Origin: a virus
DNA: 64,000 nucleotides
Strand: one strand, 5' to 3'
Virus record (IMG/VR): IMGVR_UViG_3300009503_000027
Span: 1 to 64,000 of that record
The notes beneath the pieces were generated by a model. That model was not told the origin of the DNA and made no database searches. It worked only from the letters and a program-made list of their open reading frames with translations. This document shows, one piece after another, positions 22,971-32,351 of this stretch (position 1 is its first letter; every line of letters starts with the position of its first letter). A program made the translations under genes and the position numbers.

Positions 22971-23886
22971 GCACACCGCAGTGGGGATCGCCCTACAGAC
23001 GGCTTATAACACTCCGAATGTTGCGGGGATTCAGTGGGCGGCAATAGATGCCGAAATGAACTTCCAAGAGCAGCTTAACTTTGCTGTCCTGGACCAAGGC
23101 GACATGTCCGACTGGGAATATGATGCCTGGACGCCTGGCACCCATTACCAGGGGAATATTCCCTTCTCGGCTATACCAAGCATGATGAGTACGTATGCCG
23201 CTTGGTGCCTTGAGCGCGACTCGTACAACCAGCCAACGTATGCCACCATTGCATTCTACGATGACAAGCGGGGCGGTCCTATCGCGGTCCAGGACTGCGT
23301 AGTGAGCCAGGTAACGTGGACGTTCAACAAACGGGCAGCAGTAACGCAGGCAATCACCGCATTTGGACGAAAGGAAGCATCTTCTGCTCCCAGCATACCT
23401 ACCCCCGCCGACGTTGTCCGTGGCATGCCCTACGTGTGTAAGGAAATCACCGTCCAGGTGGACTTCGGTTCGGGCTACGTAACCGTGGCAGATTTCGAGT
23501 CGCTCACCATCGTGGTAGATACCCTTGCCGAAAACCCCGATGAAGGTTTTCGCCTGGAATCCTCCGGGCATCCCCACACAATGTACACCCTCGGCGGCAT
23601 CCGCGTGTCGGGCAACATGACCCGCGACTATGTAGATGACAGCTTCCGCGAGATAATATCCGCCATGCGTGACGGGGCAGTTGGAGACTTCAGCAGCCGT
23701 ATCGCCATCAAGGTGACGGCCACACGCGGTGCTTCCTCCTGCACATGGGAGATGCCTTATGTGCAGTTCATGAACTGGGAGGCGCCGTTCCCGGGCAACT
23801 CGACCAGCCGGCGCCAGGAAGCAATCGAGTACCGCGCATTCACGGGCGCTGACGGCACGGAAGCCCCCCTGACAATCACGGCGTAG
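22948..23886 (+). CDS. Major tail tube protein
   Basis: 312 aa, ATG 22948 with AGGGAG upstream. Its place before the chaperone/tape-measure set is diagnostic. Beta-rich with VTWTFNKRAAVTQAITAFGR, a duplicated-barrel feel, and FRLESSGHPHTMYTLGGIRV. This protein stacks to form the tail tube. The flanking palindromic element and a terminator (23918-23946) fit a highly expressed gene. Confidence 0.72.
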   Translation: MPVPALSKHTAVGIALQTAYNTPNVAGIQWAAIDAEMNFQEQLNFAVLDQGDMSDWEYDAWTPGTHYQGNIPFSAIPSMMSTYAAWCLERDSYNQPTYATIAFYDDKRGGPIAVQDCVVSQVTWTFNKRAAVTQAITAFGRKEASSAPSIPTPADVVRGMPYVCKEITVQVDFGSGYVTVADFESLTIVVDTLAENPDEGFRLESSGHPHTMYTLGGIRVSGNMTRDYVDDSFREIISAMRDGAVGDFSSRIAIKVTATRGASSCTWEMPYVQFMNWEAPFPGNSTSRRQEAIEYRAFTGADGTEAPLTITA

Positions 23887-23891
23887 CAAGA

Positions 23892-23915
23892 GGGGCACCT
23901 GTGCCCCGTGGTATA
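23892..23915 (+). promoter_or_regulatory. Second copy of the capsid-gene palindromic element
   Basis: GGGGCAC-CT-GTGCCCC followed by GTGGTATA matches the element at 17903-17924. It lies immediately after the tail tube stop and before the 23918 hairpin. Confidence 0.5.
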
Positions 23916-23917
23916 GG

Positions 23918-23946
23918 GTGCCCCTGTCTGTAGCGGGCAGGGGCAC
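23918..23946 (+). terminator. Hairpin after the tail tube gene
   Basis: A 9-bp perfect stem GTGCCCCTG/CAGGGGCAC (23918-23926 with 23938-23946), 11-nt loop, followed by TCGTTTTC. Likely a partial terminator separating the abundant tube message from the chaperone genes. Confidence 0.65.
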
Positions 23947-23981
23947 TCGTTTTCAGACACCATAGGATGGTGGTGATTAGA

Positions 23982-24533
23982 ATGACCGTTGAGGAACGAC
24001 TGAAGCAGTTGGCAATGCGGCGTGGGCCGGAGATCACGCGAGTGAACCTCTACGAGCGCGACATGCTCCGGTCGGCGGAGGATGATAGCTATGCCTCCGC
24101 AAAGGTAGACATCTCCGATGGTGGCAGGTTCTATGTTTCATTCAGGACTGCCTCCGGAACGCAGATGGCGGCCCTGGAATCCGCTGCGGGCAGGGGCAAA
24201 ATAATCAACGAAATAGACAGCACTGGCCGTGCCCGCCAGATCCTGGAATTCCACGACTGGGATATTGTGGAATGTGCTATACGGTTAGGGTTGATAGTGG
24301 ATGCTTGCCTCCCCGCATTAGACGATGACGGCAGCTTGACAGAATTTGTCATTGAGAAGGGCGACGATCCGGCCAAGGTTTTGTCCAAGATCAACGAGGG
24401 CGGCGGCAAGCTCATTCCCGTCCTGGCCATGATGATACGCGATAGGTATTTCGGAGACGAAGAGGGTGATATCGCGCTGAGTACGAAGGTGGTGGAAGAG
24501 GCGGGAAACTGCTTGAACGCCTGCTCCCAGTAG
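23982..24533 (+). CDS. Tail assembly chaperone, short form (G-like)
   Basis: 183 aa from ATG 23982. An in-frame ATG at 23967 sits within the purine-rich SD. Basic and helical at the N-terminus (MTVEERLKQLAMRRGPEITR), then a mixed domain like other tail chaperones before the tape measure. In lambda-type phages this protein binds the tape measure and recruits tube subunits. A canonical slippery heptamer near its end (24503-24509) would let a few percent of ribosomes make the longer form. Confidence 0.72.
   Translation: MTVEERLKQLAMRRGPEITRVNLYERDMLRSAEDDSYASAKVDISDGGRFYVSFRTASGTQMAALESAAGRGKIINEIDSTGRARQILEFHDWDIVECAIRLGLIVDACLPALDDDGSLTEFVIEKGDDPAKVLSKINEGGGKLIPVLAMMIRDRYFGDEEGDIALSTKVVEEAGNCLNACSQ
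24503..24509 (+). promoter_or_regulatory. Programmed -1 frameshift site GGGAAAC
   Basis: In the zero frame the codons read GCG GGA AAC, so the heptamer is the canonical X_XXY_YYZ form G_GGA_AAC. Slipping back one base joins the upstream frame to the -1 frame, which is open through to 24940. It lies 8 codons before the zero-frame stop, in the same place as the lambda G/GT site. Confidence 0.85.
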
Positions 24534-24940
24534 GGCGTCTGGATGCAGTGAGTATTGCCCAGGCGCGGCGCGACATGCGTGCGGAGCAGCTTGATATGAA
24601 GTTGCCAGGTGAATCCGACCCGTGGGTGCAGGAACACTTCCGGCGCCCCGATGGTAGTTTCGACGCGTTGCGGTATCATCGGTGGTTGCAGGAAGAGACC
24701 GCCCGGCTCCTTGGGCCTGTAACTGTGACAATGTACGATTATTGGATGGAAGCATTGCTAAAACGTGTCGTAGAAGAAAGTAATATGTTCTACGGCGGCA
24801 TGGTACCACTCCTACCAACCTACTTCCGGGGTTACGACGAGGTACCGTGGGAAGAGGCCACCTTATGGGCACGTGTGGCGGCAATCAACGAACGCATCCG
24901 GGAGGAGCGAAGCCATGCCGGTCGGAGAAGTCCTCATTGA
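24509..24940 (+). CDS. Tail assembly chaperone extension (GT-like T domain)
   Basis: The -1 frame continues for 143 residues after the slippery site. Internal GTG 24548 would be a start only if translated alone. The sequence runs on smoothly from the shift (LLERLLPVGRLDAVSIAQAR) and is helical with many charged and aromatic residues. The full fusion would be about 319 aa from ATG 23982. In known phages only the fused GT form binds the tail tube protein. It overlaps the next gene. Confidence 0.75.
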   Translation: MLERLLPVGRLDAVSIAQARRDMRAEQLDMKLPGESDPWVQEHFRRPDGSFDALRYHRWLQEETARLLGPVTVTMYDYWMEALLKRVVEESNMFYGGMVPLLPTYFRGYDEVPWEEATLWARVAAINERIREERSHAGRRSPH

Positions 24941-25430
24941 ATGTAGGGCCCTCGGTGCGGGCGTCACCCTTGAGCGGATAGCCCGCGAAGTGTTGACCGA
25001 GGTGCTAAATGAGATTGCTAGCGCCCCTGATGTTCCCGAGTTTGAGGGTGCACTAAAGCACGGTTGGAGCATTGTTGCCAGCGGGGGCGGGGCGAACGAG
25101 GGTTGGGCAGTAGCCGAAAATCCTTCTACTGTCCTGCCACCTCGCGAGAGCCAAACCGGGCCAGCACCGTATGACTATGCCCGTGGTATAGAAGAAGGGC
25201 ACCGGGGCCACTGGGTAGATTTGCGCCCCCGGAGAGCTCGCCGCCGCCACCGGCAGAAACTGATCCGCTGGATACAGACGAAAGGGCCCGAATGGATGCG
25301 CGAGCAGTTAGCAGATCGGAAGTTCGTTTGGATACCGCGGTATCCCCCGCATCCCTTTGCGCAGCCCATCCTGGAGAGATGTGTCAACAACCCACGGCTC
25401 ATCCGAGCGGTCTTGCGGCGCCTGGGGTGA
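24915..25430 (+). CDS. Minor tail / gp10-like protein, 171 aa
   Basis: ATG 24915 (MPVGEVLIECRALGAG) with GGGAGGAG upstream. Helical N-terminus, a Gly-rich middle and a basic stretch (RRARRRHRQKLIRWI). Lies between chaperones and tape measure. Family uncertain; structural by context. Confidence 0.5.
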   Translation: MPVGEVLIECRALGAGVTLERIAREVLTEVLNEIASAPDVPEFEGALKHGWSIVASGGGANEGWAVAENPSTVLPPRESQTGPAPYDYARGIEEGHRGHWVDLRPRRARRRHRQKLIRWIQTKGPEWMREQLADRKFVWIPRYPPHPFAQPILERCVNNPRLIRAVLRRLG

Positions 25431-25435
25431 TCTAA

Positions 25436-28400
25436 ATGGCAATGAACGTCACTGTCCGTGTAATTCCCGATCGCACCACGCAGGAGCTTATGGCCATTCT
25501 GTCGGGGCGCCTCCAGCGTGCGTGGAGGATGAGCATCTTTAGTCGGGGCGACCAACGCGCTATTGAGCAGACAATAGCGCGCATGGTACAGGCCCAGACG
25601 CAGATTGCGGAGCTTCAAGAGCGACTAATAAATGCCGAGAGCGATGAACACGATAGGATACGCAGCCGAATTGCCGGGATACGTGTGCTACTAAACCTAG
25701 AACGCCAGCACCTGCGCATCCTGCAGTTACAAGCACAACAAGGAACGGTACTAGGCCGCATCTTCAGGGGCCTCAGGACAGTATGGCAGCGCACATGGGG
25801 AGTATTTTCATCCATCTACACGCCGATCATGCGTGCCTACTGGACATTGGTGTCCTTCTATTACATGGTAGGCCACCTTGTTAGGCCGATTGCCACACTT
25901 GAATATGCATTGTTAGGTCTTGCCCGCCGCGCCTTGTCTGAAGTCGTCCGTGGCATCCGGACAATGATTACCTCTGCCCAAGAGCTAGAGGGTGCTGTTG
26001 CGCGTTCCCGGGCCCTTTTTGGGCGGGGAGCAGGTACCCGGATGGTTCAATGGGCAATGGGCCTCTCCATTGGCACACCGTATCAAGCAGAACAGATCTT
26101 CGGCGCGGCCCGTATGGCCCAGGCCCTACAGCTAGGCAGGTACGCTAACATTCAGGACATCATCTTGCGTGCTGCTGGGCCATTGAGTGTTGTCTTCGCA
26201 GATCGTCTCCAACGGGGCATGGAAGATGCCATGTACGGTATTGGCCGTGCTGTGGTAGGTGGCTACTGGCGTATCCTGCGCCGCCTCGGTATCACGCCCG
26301 AAGATCTAGCAGCTAAATATGGCACTCCCATGCCAGGAACGGAGGCTTCCCGTACAGAAGCGGGCCGTGCTGCTTTGCTCCGCGCCATCATGGCAGAAGT
26401 GATGGCCCGTTACGGGGGAGCCGTGCAAGAGTTCGCGGGCACATGGCAAGTCCTGCTAGCCGACCTCAAGGATATATGGCAGTACTTCGTGCTCCGGTAT
26501 GACTGGAACGTCCAGGAGGACACGCAGAGGCAAGGGACAATTACATCTCTAATTAAGCAACTTGTGAAGGGCTTCCGCGATACATTCCTGTCCTGGATGC
26601 AAAGTGGCAAGCTCGACCGTTTCATTGAGTCATTGGTGGCACTAACAAGCTGGATGCAGCCCCTGGTCAGCTGGATAGTCCAGCATATGGAGCCATTGAT
26701 TGACTATGCCACCCAAGTGCTAGACCGGCTCTACAAATGGTTAGACGAGGCATTCCTACGGTTCTTTGGTGTAAGACTGAAGGACTTGAATACGCCTGAG
26801 GGCTTGGCCCTCTTCGGCAAGGGGCTCATGGCAAACATTACTAGCATAGGCTCCGATATAATTGGTATTCTCCAGGCGGGCTTGGTCCTCCAGAAGGAAA
26901 TGATGAATATAATGTTCTTGATAGCCGATATTCTGGCTCGCCTGACTGACTACTTCACGAAGGGCAAATACGGTGTAGCGCAGAAGGTCCAGGTGCTTTG
27001 GGGCGCCGCTACCCAGACGATGGGCAAAGTTATAGGCTGGGTAGGCGCCGCGGGCCAAAGGGTAGGGCAATGGAGTGTTTATTGGCGCCGCGAAGAGTTG
27101 CAAGAAGCATTGCGGCGCCTCGGCTATGATGAGCCGGAAATCCAGCAGATATTGGCGCGGGTAGACCAACAGGTAGCAAGTGATCGGAATATTGAGACGC
27201 CCCAGCAACAGGAGGCAGTCTACCGCCGGGCCGTTAACTGGGCGTTAGAAAGGTTGCGGGCAGGAGAGTTTCAGCCAGCGGTACCACAAAGCTTCCAGCG
27301 CGGTGGCAAGGTCGAACGTAGTGGTCTGGCATATGTACATAGAGGGGAAGTGATAGTACCTACCCGGCCGGAGTGGGAGGAACTGTCGCCACGCGAGCGC
27401 GAGAGACAAGCACGGGCCTTGGAAGAGGCCATGGGCTGGCGCCGCCCCGCAGTCTGGGAACGTGCTATCGGATGGTTGCGTGGGCACAGGGATCTTCTCA
27501 TGGGCGAAGCAAGCCTTATTCCTTGGCTCCTGCCCGCTGGAGCAGGGCAAGGGCGTATTCCAGAGGGGCTCACACGAGCCTGGAACTGGGCTAGGGGCTT
27601 GTGGGAACAGCGCAGGTTGGAAAGAGATATAGCGACCGATCCCGAAAGCGTGCAACACAGACTAGGGGAGTATGTCGCCCGTTATGGGGGACCACGTGGC
27701 CAAGGCTTAAGTTGGGCGGACTGGCAAGATGCGCTCTTTATTCTCAGCTTTCTCTTCCCCATAGAGGGGGAGGTATCCAGTGCCATTGGAGTGCTTATGC
27801 GGATGGGCCGACTTAGCAGGGCTTGGCGCTGGGTACAGCTAATTTTGGGTGGAGGTGAGGCTGGGGGAATTATGGGATTTGCAGAAGGCGCCCATAGGGA
27901 ACCATGGCTCACACGCGCCTGGACTTGGCTCCGCCGCCTTGTAGGCGGGGCGGATGAGGCACAGATTAGACAATGGAAAAGACTTGCGTCTCAATTGGCG
28001 CGTGAACGCAAGTGGAGAGAGGCGCGGTTCTTTGGTAGGCGGGCCCGCCTAGCCGAACTTCGCCTGGATCAGCGTGCAGTTGAGGTGTTGCGTACGTGGC
28101 TGCGTGATAAATGGACCTGGTGGAGAAGGCACTTCGGTGATTTGGAACGTGAAGTGTTTCATCACAAAAGAGGAGTTAAGATGTTAAGAGAGGCGCGCCT
28201 AATTGAAGATGCGGAGGCCAGGAGGGGGGCGATCCTGCGGGCACGGCGTAGTGAGCTCGCAGAGGCAGCACAGGCCCACCGAAAGGCGCGTGCTGCACGA
28301 GAACGATCGATATGGAGAGCCATCTGGACTAGATTCGCGAAGATCCGGGCTAGATTTGCAAAAGAGGCCTCCGAAGAAGCCCCACAAATCACAGACCCCG

Positions 28401-28852
28401 AGTTGCGGTGGATAGCAAATCAGCTAGAAGAATTAAAGCAGGGCCAGGTACAAGTGGGCAAGGCCATAAGACGTGGCCGCATACTGGCATGGTTAAAGTG
28501 GTTAATACCTGCCGCCGGTGTACCAATTATATGGCACTATGCGCACCGGCGGGGCGAAGAGGTAGCTAAAGGGGCGGGAGAGGCAGTCGGCGGTGGCTTC
28601 GAGGACTTACAGAGGATGCAAGAACAATACCAGCAGCAACCAGGTTGGGGCACTCCTGCCCAGCCTCCTGCTTGGGGTACTAGCCAGCCGCTGCCGCCGC
28701 CCACCGGCGGTGCCGCAGGAGGGGCGCCTAATATCTATATAGGGGGGAATGTTATTGTGAACAATCCCAACCGCCGCTTCTTAGAGGACTTCTCGGAGGC
28801 TATCGGGATTGACCCATCAGAGCTTGACCAGAAGATGGGGGCAAACTACTGA
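25436..28852 (+). CDS. Tail tape measure protein
   Basis: 1138 aa, the longest gene. Long coiled-coil-like helices at the N-terminus (residues 20-90). A hydrophobic segment (about 125-165, YWTLVSFYYMVGHLVRPIAT) and the EFAGTWQVLLADLKDIWQYF motif (about 325-345) are characteristic of tape measures. About 620-640 has a GGKVERSGLAYVHRGEVIVP loop also seen in this family. The C-terminus is helical, then Pro/Gln/Gly-rich. At about 0.15 nm per residue it predicts a tail near 170 nm. It serves as scaffold and genome-ejection protein. Confidence 0.9.
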   Translation: MAMNVTVRVIPDRTTQELMAILSGRLQRAWRMSIFSRGDQRAIEQTIARMVQAQTQIAELQERLINAESDEHDRIRSRIAGIRVLLNLERQHLRILQLQAQQGTVLGRIFRGLRTVWQRTWGVFSSIYTPIMRAYWTLVSFYYMVGHLVRPIATLEYALLGLARRALSEVVRGIRTMITSAQELEGAVARSRALFGRGAGTRMVQWAMGLSIGTPYQAEQIFGAARMAQALQLGRYANIQDIILRAAGPLSVVFADRLQRGMEDAMYGIGRAVVGGYWRILRRLGITPEDLAAKYGTPMPGTEASRTEAGRAALLRAIMAEVMARYGGAVQEFAGTWQVLLADLKDIWQYFVLRYDWNVQEDTQRQGTITSLIKQLVKGFRDTFLSWMQSGKLDRFIESLVALTSWMQPLVSWIVQHMEPLIDYATQVLDRLYKWLDEAFLRFFGVRLKDLNTPEGLALFGKGLMANITSIGSDIIGILQAGLVLQKEMMNIMFLIADILARLTDYFTKGKYGVAQKVQVLWGAATQTMGKVIGWVGAAGQRVGQWSVYWRREELQEALRRLGYDEPEIQQILARVDQQVASDRNIETPQQQEAVYRRAVNWALERLRAGEFQPAVPQSFQRGGKVERSGLAYVHRGEVIVPTRPEWEELSPRERERQARALEEAMGWRRPAVWERAIGWLRGHRDLLMGEASLIPWLLPAGAGQGRIPEGLTRAWNWARGLWEQRRLERDIATDPESVQHRLGEYVARYGGPRGQGLSWADWQDALFILSFLFPIEGEVSSAIGVLMRMGRLSRAWRWVQLILGGGEAGGIMGFAEGAHREPWLTRAWTWLRRLVGGADEAQIRQWKRLASQLARERKWREARFFGRRARLAELRLDQRAVEVLRTWLRDKWTWWRRHFGDLEREVFHHKRGVKMLREARLIEDAEARRGAILRARRSELAEAAQAHRKARAARERSIWRAIWTRFAKIRARFAKEASEEAPQITDPELRWIANQLEELKQGQVQVGKAIRRGRILAWLKWLIPAAGVPIIWHYAHRRGEEVAKGAGEAVGGGFEDLQRMQEQYQQQPGWGTPAQPPAWGTSQPLPPPTGGAAGGAPNIYIGGNVIVNNPNRRFLEDFSEAIGIDPSELDQKMGANY

Positions 28853-29103
28853 TGAAGATAGTCATTCTGCAGTGGGACGATCTGGCATATGTATTTAGGT
28901 CTGCCCCCGGCAGGCTTATCTTGGTTGACCGGTCAGACACACAGCCCAGCCTGCCCGTGGCAAAGTTTGTCAAGGACATCCAGCGCTGGGCCACAAATGT
29001 GGGGGCAGAGTGTGACGTGCGTAAGCTTGCCCCCGATGCGTCAATCCACGAGACGCTGGAGAAGCTTGCCGCCGAGTATGATGCACACTTGGTAGGGATA
29101 TAA
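28852..29103 (+). CDS. Hypothetical tail-tip protein, 83 aa
   Basis: ATGA overlap with the tape measure. A compact alpha/beta protein (KIVILQWDDLAYVFRSAPGR). Between the tape measure and distal tail genes, so probably tail-tip associated. No family recognised. Confidence 0.55.
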   Translation: MKIVILQWDDLAYVFRSAPGRLILVDRSDTQPSLPVAKFVKDIQRWATNVGAECDVRKLAPDASIHETLEKLAAEYDAHLVGI

Positions 29104-29107
29104 GCAT

Positions 29108-32068
29108 ATGGGCTGGGCAAAGTCACAAGTGAGAATGGACATTGCCTGGTCGGGTACGATACAGGCACTCAATCAGATCCTTATGCCGCCTAGCATAGGC
29201 CTTCTAACATTCAAGTCGGCAAGCCTTTCTGGTCCTGGTGGGAGCATATCTCTAGAGGGGCTGGGCATGAGGCTTCAGAAACGATCCGGTAATATCTATG
29301 CCGCCTACATGTACTTCAGATTAACCATACAGGCCTGGGGGAGCAGCATGCCCCCCCCGTCCTTAACCAAATACATTTGGCTCTACTTGGGCGAAATTGA
29401 GCTCCCCCCCCCTCCTGTCGAGCCTCCCCCGATACCTCCTGATGACATTGTCGTGGATGGCCCCAATCTTACATATAGCATCTCAGTCCAAGTCACAAAT
29501 GTTGACCTTTGGTTCAAAACGACCGAGGCAGCCCTAACCAAACGTGGCTTCCTTTGGTTTGGTGACCGCAATGCATCAGAGGGGTGGGGTATAGGTGAGG
29601 GGAGTACGACCACAGTGACAGCAACTGGCCCCGGCGGGCCATTCCAAGTACAGGGCAATCTCAATCCGGTAGAGCCTACAGGAGACTTAGGAATAGGGTG
29701 GGCCGTCACCGGAGGCCTCTCTTGCTACAGAGCACCCGAAGAAGTAGTCGGCTTGCCCCTGGCGCGCGTCAGCGCAGTTAACTTCAACGGGATCGCAGTT
29801 GATTTCTCGCAGTGTGAGCTATACAATCCGGGGGCCAATGCCCCCGATCCGTACAACTCTGCGTGGGGCAGAACATCTACGCAGACTAATTGTTGGTGCA
29901 TACGCCCCAGCACAGATGGTGCCGAAATGTACCGCCGGGGCAATAGCACAGGGTCTGAGGCCGTCTGGGGATTCACCATCTGGCAACCCATACATGCGAA
30001 GTTCATCAACCGGACAGGCAACTTCGGTGACGATGCCACCCGTGATGATATTGTAGTGTGGGGTAGCCCTATCGAATGGTACCAAGAAGGCGGAGTATGG
30101 AAGTCGCGCCCGAAGAAATGGGCAGGGGACCTTGAAGTTATCCAACAGTACCGCTCTTGGCTATTCCATTATGAGTGGCAGACGCTATCCTCTCAGACAG
30201 TCTTTGTCAATGTTGATACGGAGTGGCGGGAGGCTAACAATGAAGACGTTGGGGGCACTAGCAATGGTGATCCCCAGAACGATATCCCTTGCCCCCTTAT
30301 CCTACATCCCCTAAATGTAACAAACTTAGAGGGCGACCCAACGGCGGAATGGGGCAGCTGGATAACGGTTGCGCATTCAGAGCCTATTGCATTTTTCGAC
30401 AAGGATGACAGTGACAGGCCTGCCGCCTGGACCGGGAGCAATGGCCTCACACCGGGGGAGTATCCCGATGACTACATCTGGCAGGTGGCGGCAAGGTCGA
30501 ACAATCCCACCGCTACGCTCACAACCGTTTCGCGCAAGTGGCTAGAGCTTGATAGATTGCAAGAAAAACTAAATGATCCCGAGAGGCAGCACAATCACGA
30601 CTGGGTAATACAGAACTACCCTAACCTGCCAATAGCGCAGAGCCAAGACGATCCCGAATGGCACGAACAGATACCTGTTGAAAACGAATGGCATTGGCAG
30701 AATCAAACCTGGCTAGAGATTGACCTTAATGCCCCGCGTGATGCTACAATACAAGTTGTGGTGACCTATTCGGAGATATACGTATACGATCCTTGGTACA
30801 CCTGCTTCGAACACACGTTCGGCGCAGAGGGAGAGTGGGAATACAGCCGTACACAGAAGCAGGTTGTATATACTGCCACCGTCGAGAAGACACCGGCGGG
30901 GCAAGAATTCACGCCAGTCCTAATTGACCTTTGCAGCCCGGTATCGGGCGAACGGCCGCCGCGTCTCTGGCATGTTGACAAGGTAGACATTGTTATCATC
31001 GGAGAAAGCCCCGCAGAGGACGAAACATGGACGCTGCACTCCATCTGGCTTACTGGTATGTATTGGAAAGATGAGTGGGGGCCAGATCCACCCACATTCT
31101 TCAGCGTGCGGGAATATGACCCCTATGATTGGTTAAGTGACTATACTGGCTTCGCCAGTATCACGGATGGCAAGCCATGTTTCGACATAGTCTATGGGTA
31201 TGAAGAGCATGAGTCGGTAGAGCGTAGTCTGAAGCAGCGGCAGAAGTATAGGCATTGCCCCGAATCGGAGGCGGAAGGCATCCTCGATTATGCCAAGCCC
31301 CTGGCCCGGCTGCTGGATGAGATCAACTGGCAGCGCGGTTGGGAGGCAGGTTGGACTAACGGCGACCCTCACCTCGGGCCTAAGAACCGCGACGCCGAGG
31401 GCAATACATTCGTCAGTACATTCCGTTGGTGGGACTTGCTACGCTCACATGAATATAAGTTCTTGCAGTATGCCGAGCTAAAAGGAGCACCAATAGTACG
31501 TGGATGGTATCTTGCCGCCGGTATCAAGCACACAATCTATTATGAGAAGTGGCCCCAGGGCCGCATCCACGGCATGGCCTACACGGGGAATAGCCGTGCA
31601 CGGAACATGGGCACTGTTAGGCTCTACCGGCGGCCCGCCGAGGGTGGCGACTGGGCACTAATAGATACCACCACGACTGATGAGCACGGCAGGTTCAGGT
31701 TCGACCCCGTTCAGGAGAAGGGCTGGATATACCGGGTTAGTACGGGCGGCTCCATGCTCTACGCAAAGAACGCGCGCTACTCCTGGTCGTTGGGGGCGCT
31801 GGAGGCTGGGGCGGGAGTACTTGCCTGCAACATGTTCGGCAACATCTACCGATTTGAGTCGCAGGGCAATAGTGTGATATTCTATTGGGCACAGGGGTTA
31901 GGGGGCCCTTGGCATGGGCCGTATACCCTGGCGACCTTTGATCAAAGCGTGGCAAAAGTAGCTGCCACCGAACTGTCAGGGTCTATCCAGGTGGTAGTGG
32001 TGTTGTCTGATAATACTACCAAGCTGGTACGTTGTACTAAGCTGGGGGCAGGGAAGATACTTGGCTAA
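29108..32068 (+). CDS. Large distal tail / tail-tip protein, 986 aa
   Basis: Starts 5 nt after the previous gene. A beta-rich N-terminal 100 residues are followed by a polyproline linker (ELPPPPVEPPPIPPDD, about 98-113), a long beta region, a central Trp-rich region and, near residue 830, a carboxypeptidase-regulatory-like Ig domain (GTVRLYRRPAEGGDW ... DEHGRFRFDP). The end (about 890-980) looks like beta-propeller blades. Probably the tail-tip complex that contacts the host surface. No firm family. Confidence 0.55.
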   Translation: MGWAKSQVRMDIAWSGTIQALNQILMPPSIGLLTFKSASLSGPGGSISLEGLGMRLQKRSGNIYAAYMYFRLTIQAWGSSMPPPSLTKYIWLYLGEIELPPPPVEPPPIPPDDIVVDGPNLTYSISVQVTNVDLWFKTTEAALTKRGFLWFGDRNASEGWGIGEGSTTTVTATGPGGPFQVQGNLNPVEPTGDLGIGWAVTGGLSCYRAPEEVVGLPLARVSAVNFNGIAVDFSQCELYNPGANAPDPYNSAWGRTSTQTNCWCIRPSTDGAEMYRRGNSTGSEAVWGFTIWQPIHAKFINRTGNFGDDATRDDIVVWGSPIEWYQEGGVWKSRPKKWAGDLEVIQQYRSWLFHYEWQTLSSQTVFVNVDTEWREANNEDVGGTSNGDPQNDIPCPLILHPLNVTNLEGDPTAEWGSWITVAHSEPIAFFDKDDSDRPAAWTGSNGLTPGEYPDDYIWQVAARSNNPTATLTTVSRKWLELDRLQEKLNDPERQHNHDWVIQNYPNLPIAQSQDDPEWHEQIPVENEWHWQNQTWLEIDLNAPRDATIQVVVTYSEIYVYDPWYTCFEHTFGAEGEWEYSRTQKQVVYTATVEKTPAGQEFTPVLIDLCSPVSGERPPRLWHVDKVDIVIIGESPAEDETWTLHSIWLTGMYWKDEWGPDPPTFFSVREYDPYDWLSDYTGFASITDGKPCFDIVYGYEEHESVERSLKQRQKYRHCPESEAEGILDYAKPLARLLDEINWQRGWEAGWTNGDPHLGPKNRDAEGNTFVSTFRWWDLLRSHEYKFLQYAELKGAPIVRGWYLAAGIKHTIYYEKWPQGRIHGMAYTGNSRARNMGTVRLYRRPAEGGDWALIDTTTTDEHGRFRFDPVQEKGWIYRVSTGGSMLYAKNARYSWSLGALEAGAGVLACNMFGNIYRFESQGNSVIFYWAQGLGGPWHGPYTLATFDQSVAKVAATELSGSIQVVVVLSDNTTKLVRCTKLGAGKILG

Positions 32069-32351
32069 CTTGGCCTGCGTCTGGACAATGTACTATATTG
32101 TCGTCCTCGAACAGAAGAGTGACGGTATCTATTGCCGCCGATACAATCCCGTGAATGGCCAGCAATGTAAGTTCTCTGATAACAGCTACGAGAAGCGCGT
32201 TATACCGTACAGTTCGGAATTCGATGCCGTGCAGGATGGCTTTACCATAATTGTCTACCTGGCGAGCGAGCCGGGCTACTCGGGAGAGACCGCTACTCTT
32301 TATGTGTCCTACGACATGGGTGAGACCTTCGAGCGGAGGCCAAGGGAATAA
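32061..32351 (+). CDS. Small Asp-box/BNR-like protein, 96 aa
   Basis: TTG 32061 overlaps the previous stop; ATG 32088 is an alternative. The C-terminus contains YVSYDMGETFE, an Asp-box (S-x-D-x-G-x-T-F) typical of sialidase-type beta-propellers, and the preceding gene ends in propeller-like strands. The two may form one propeller, split between genes. Sugar binding is plausible. Confidence 0.5.
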   Translation: MANLACVWTMYYIVVLEQKSDGIYCRRYNPVNGQQCKFSDNSYEKRVIPYSSEFDAVQDGFTIIVYLASEPGYSGETATLYVSYDMGETFERRPRE

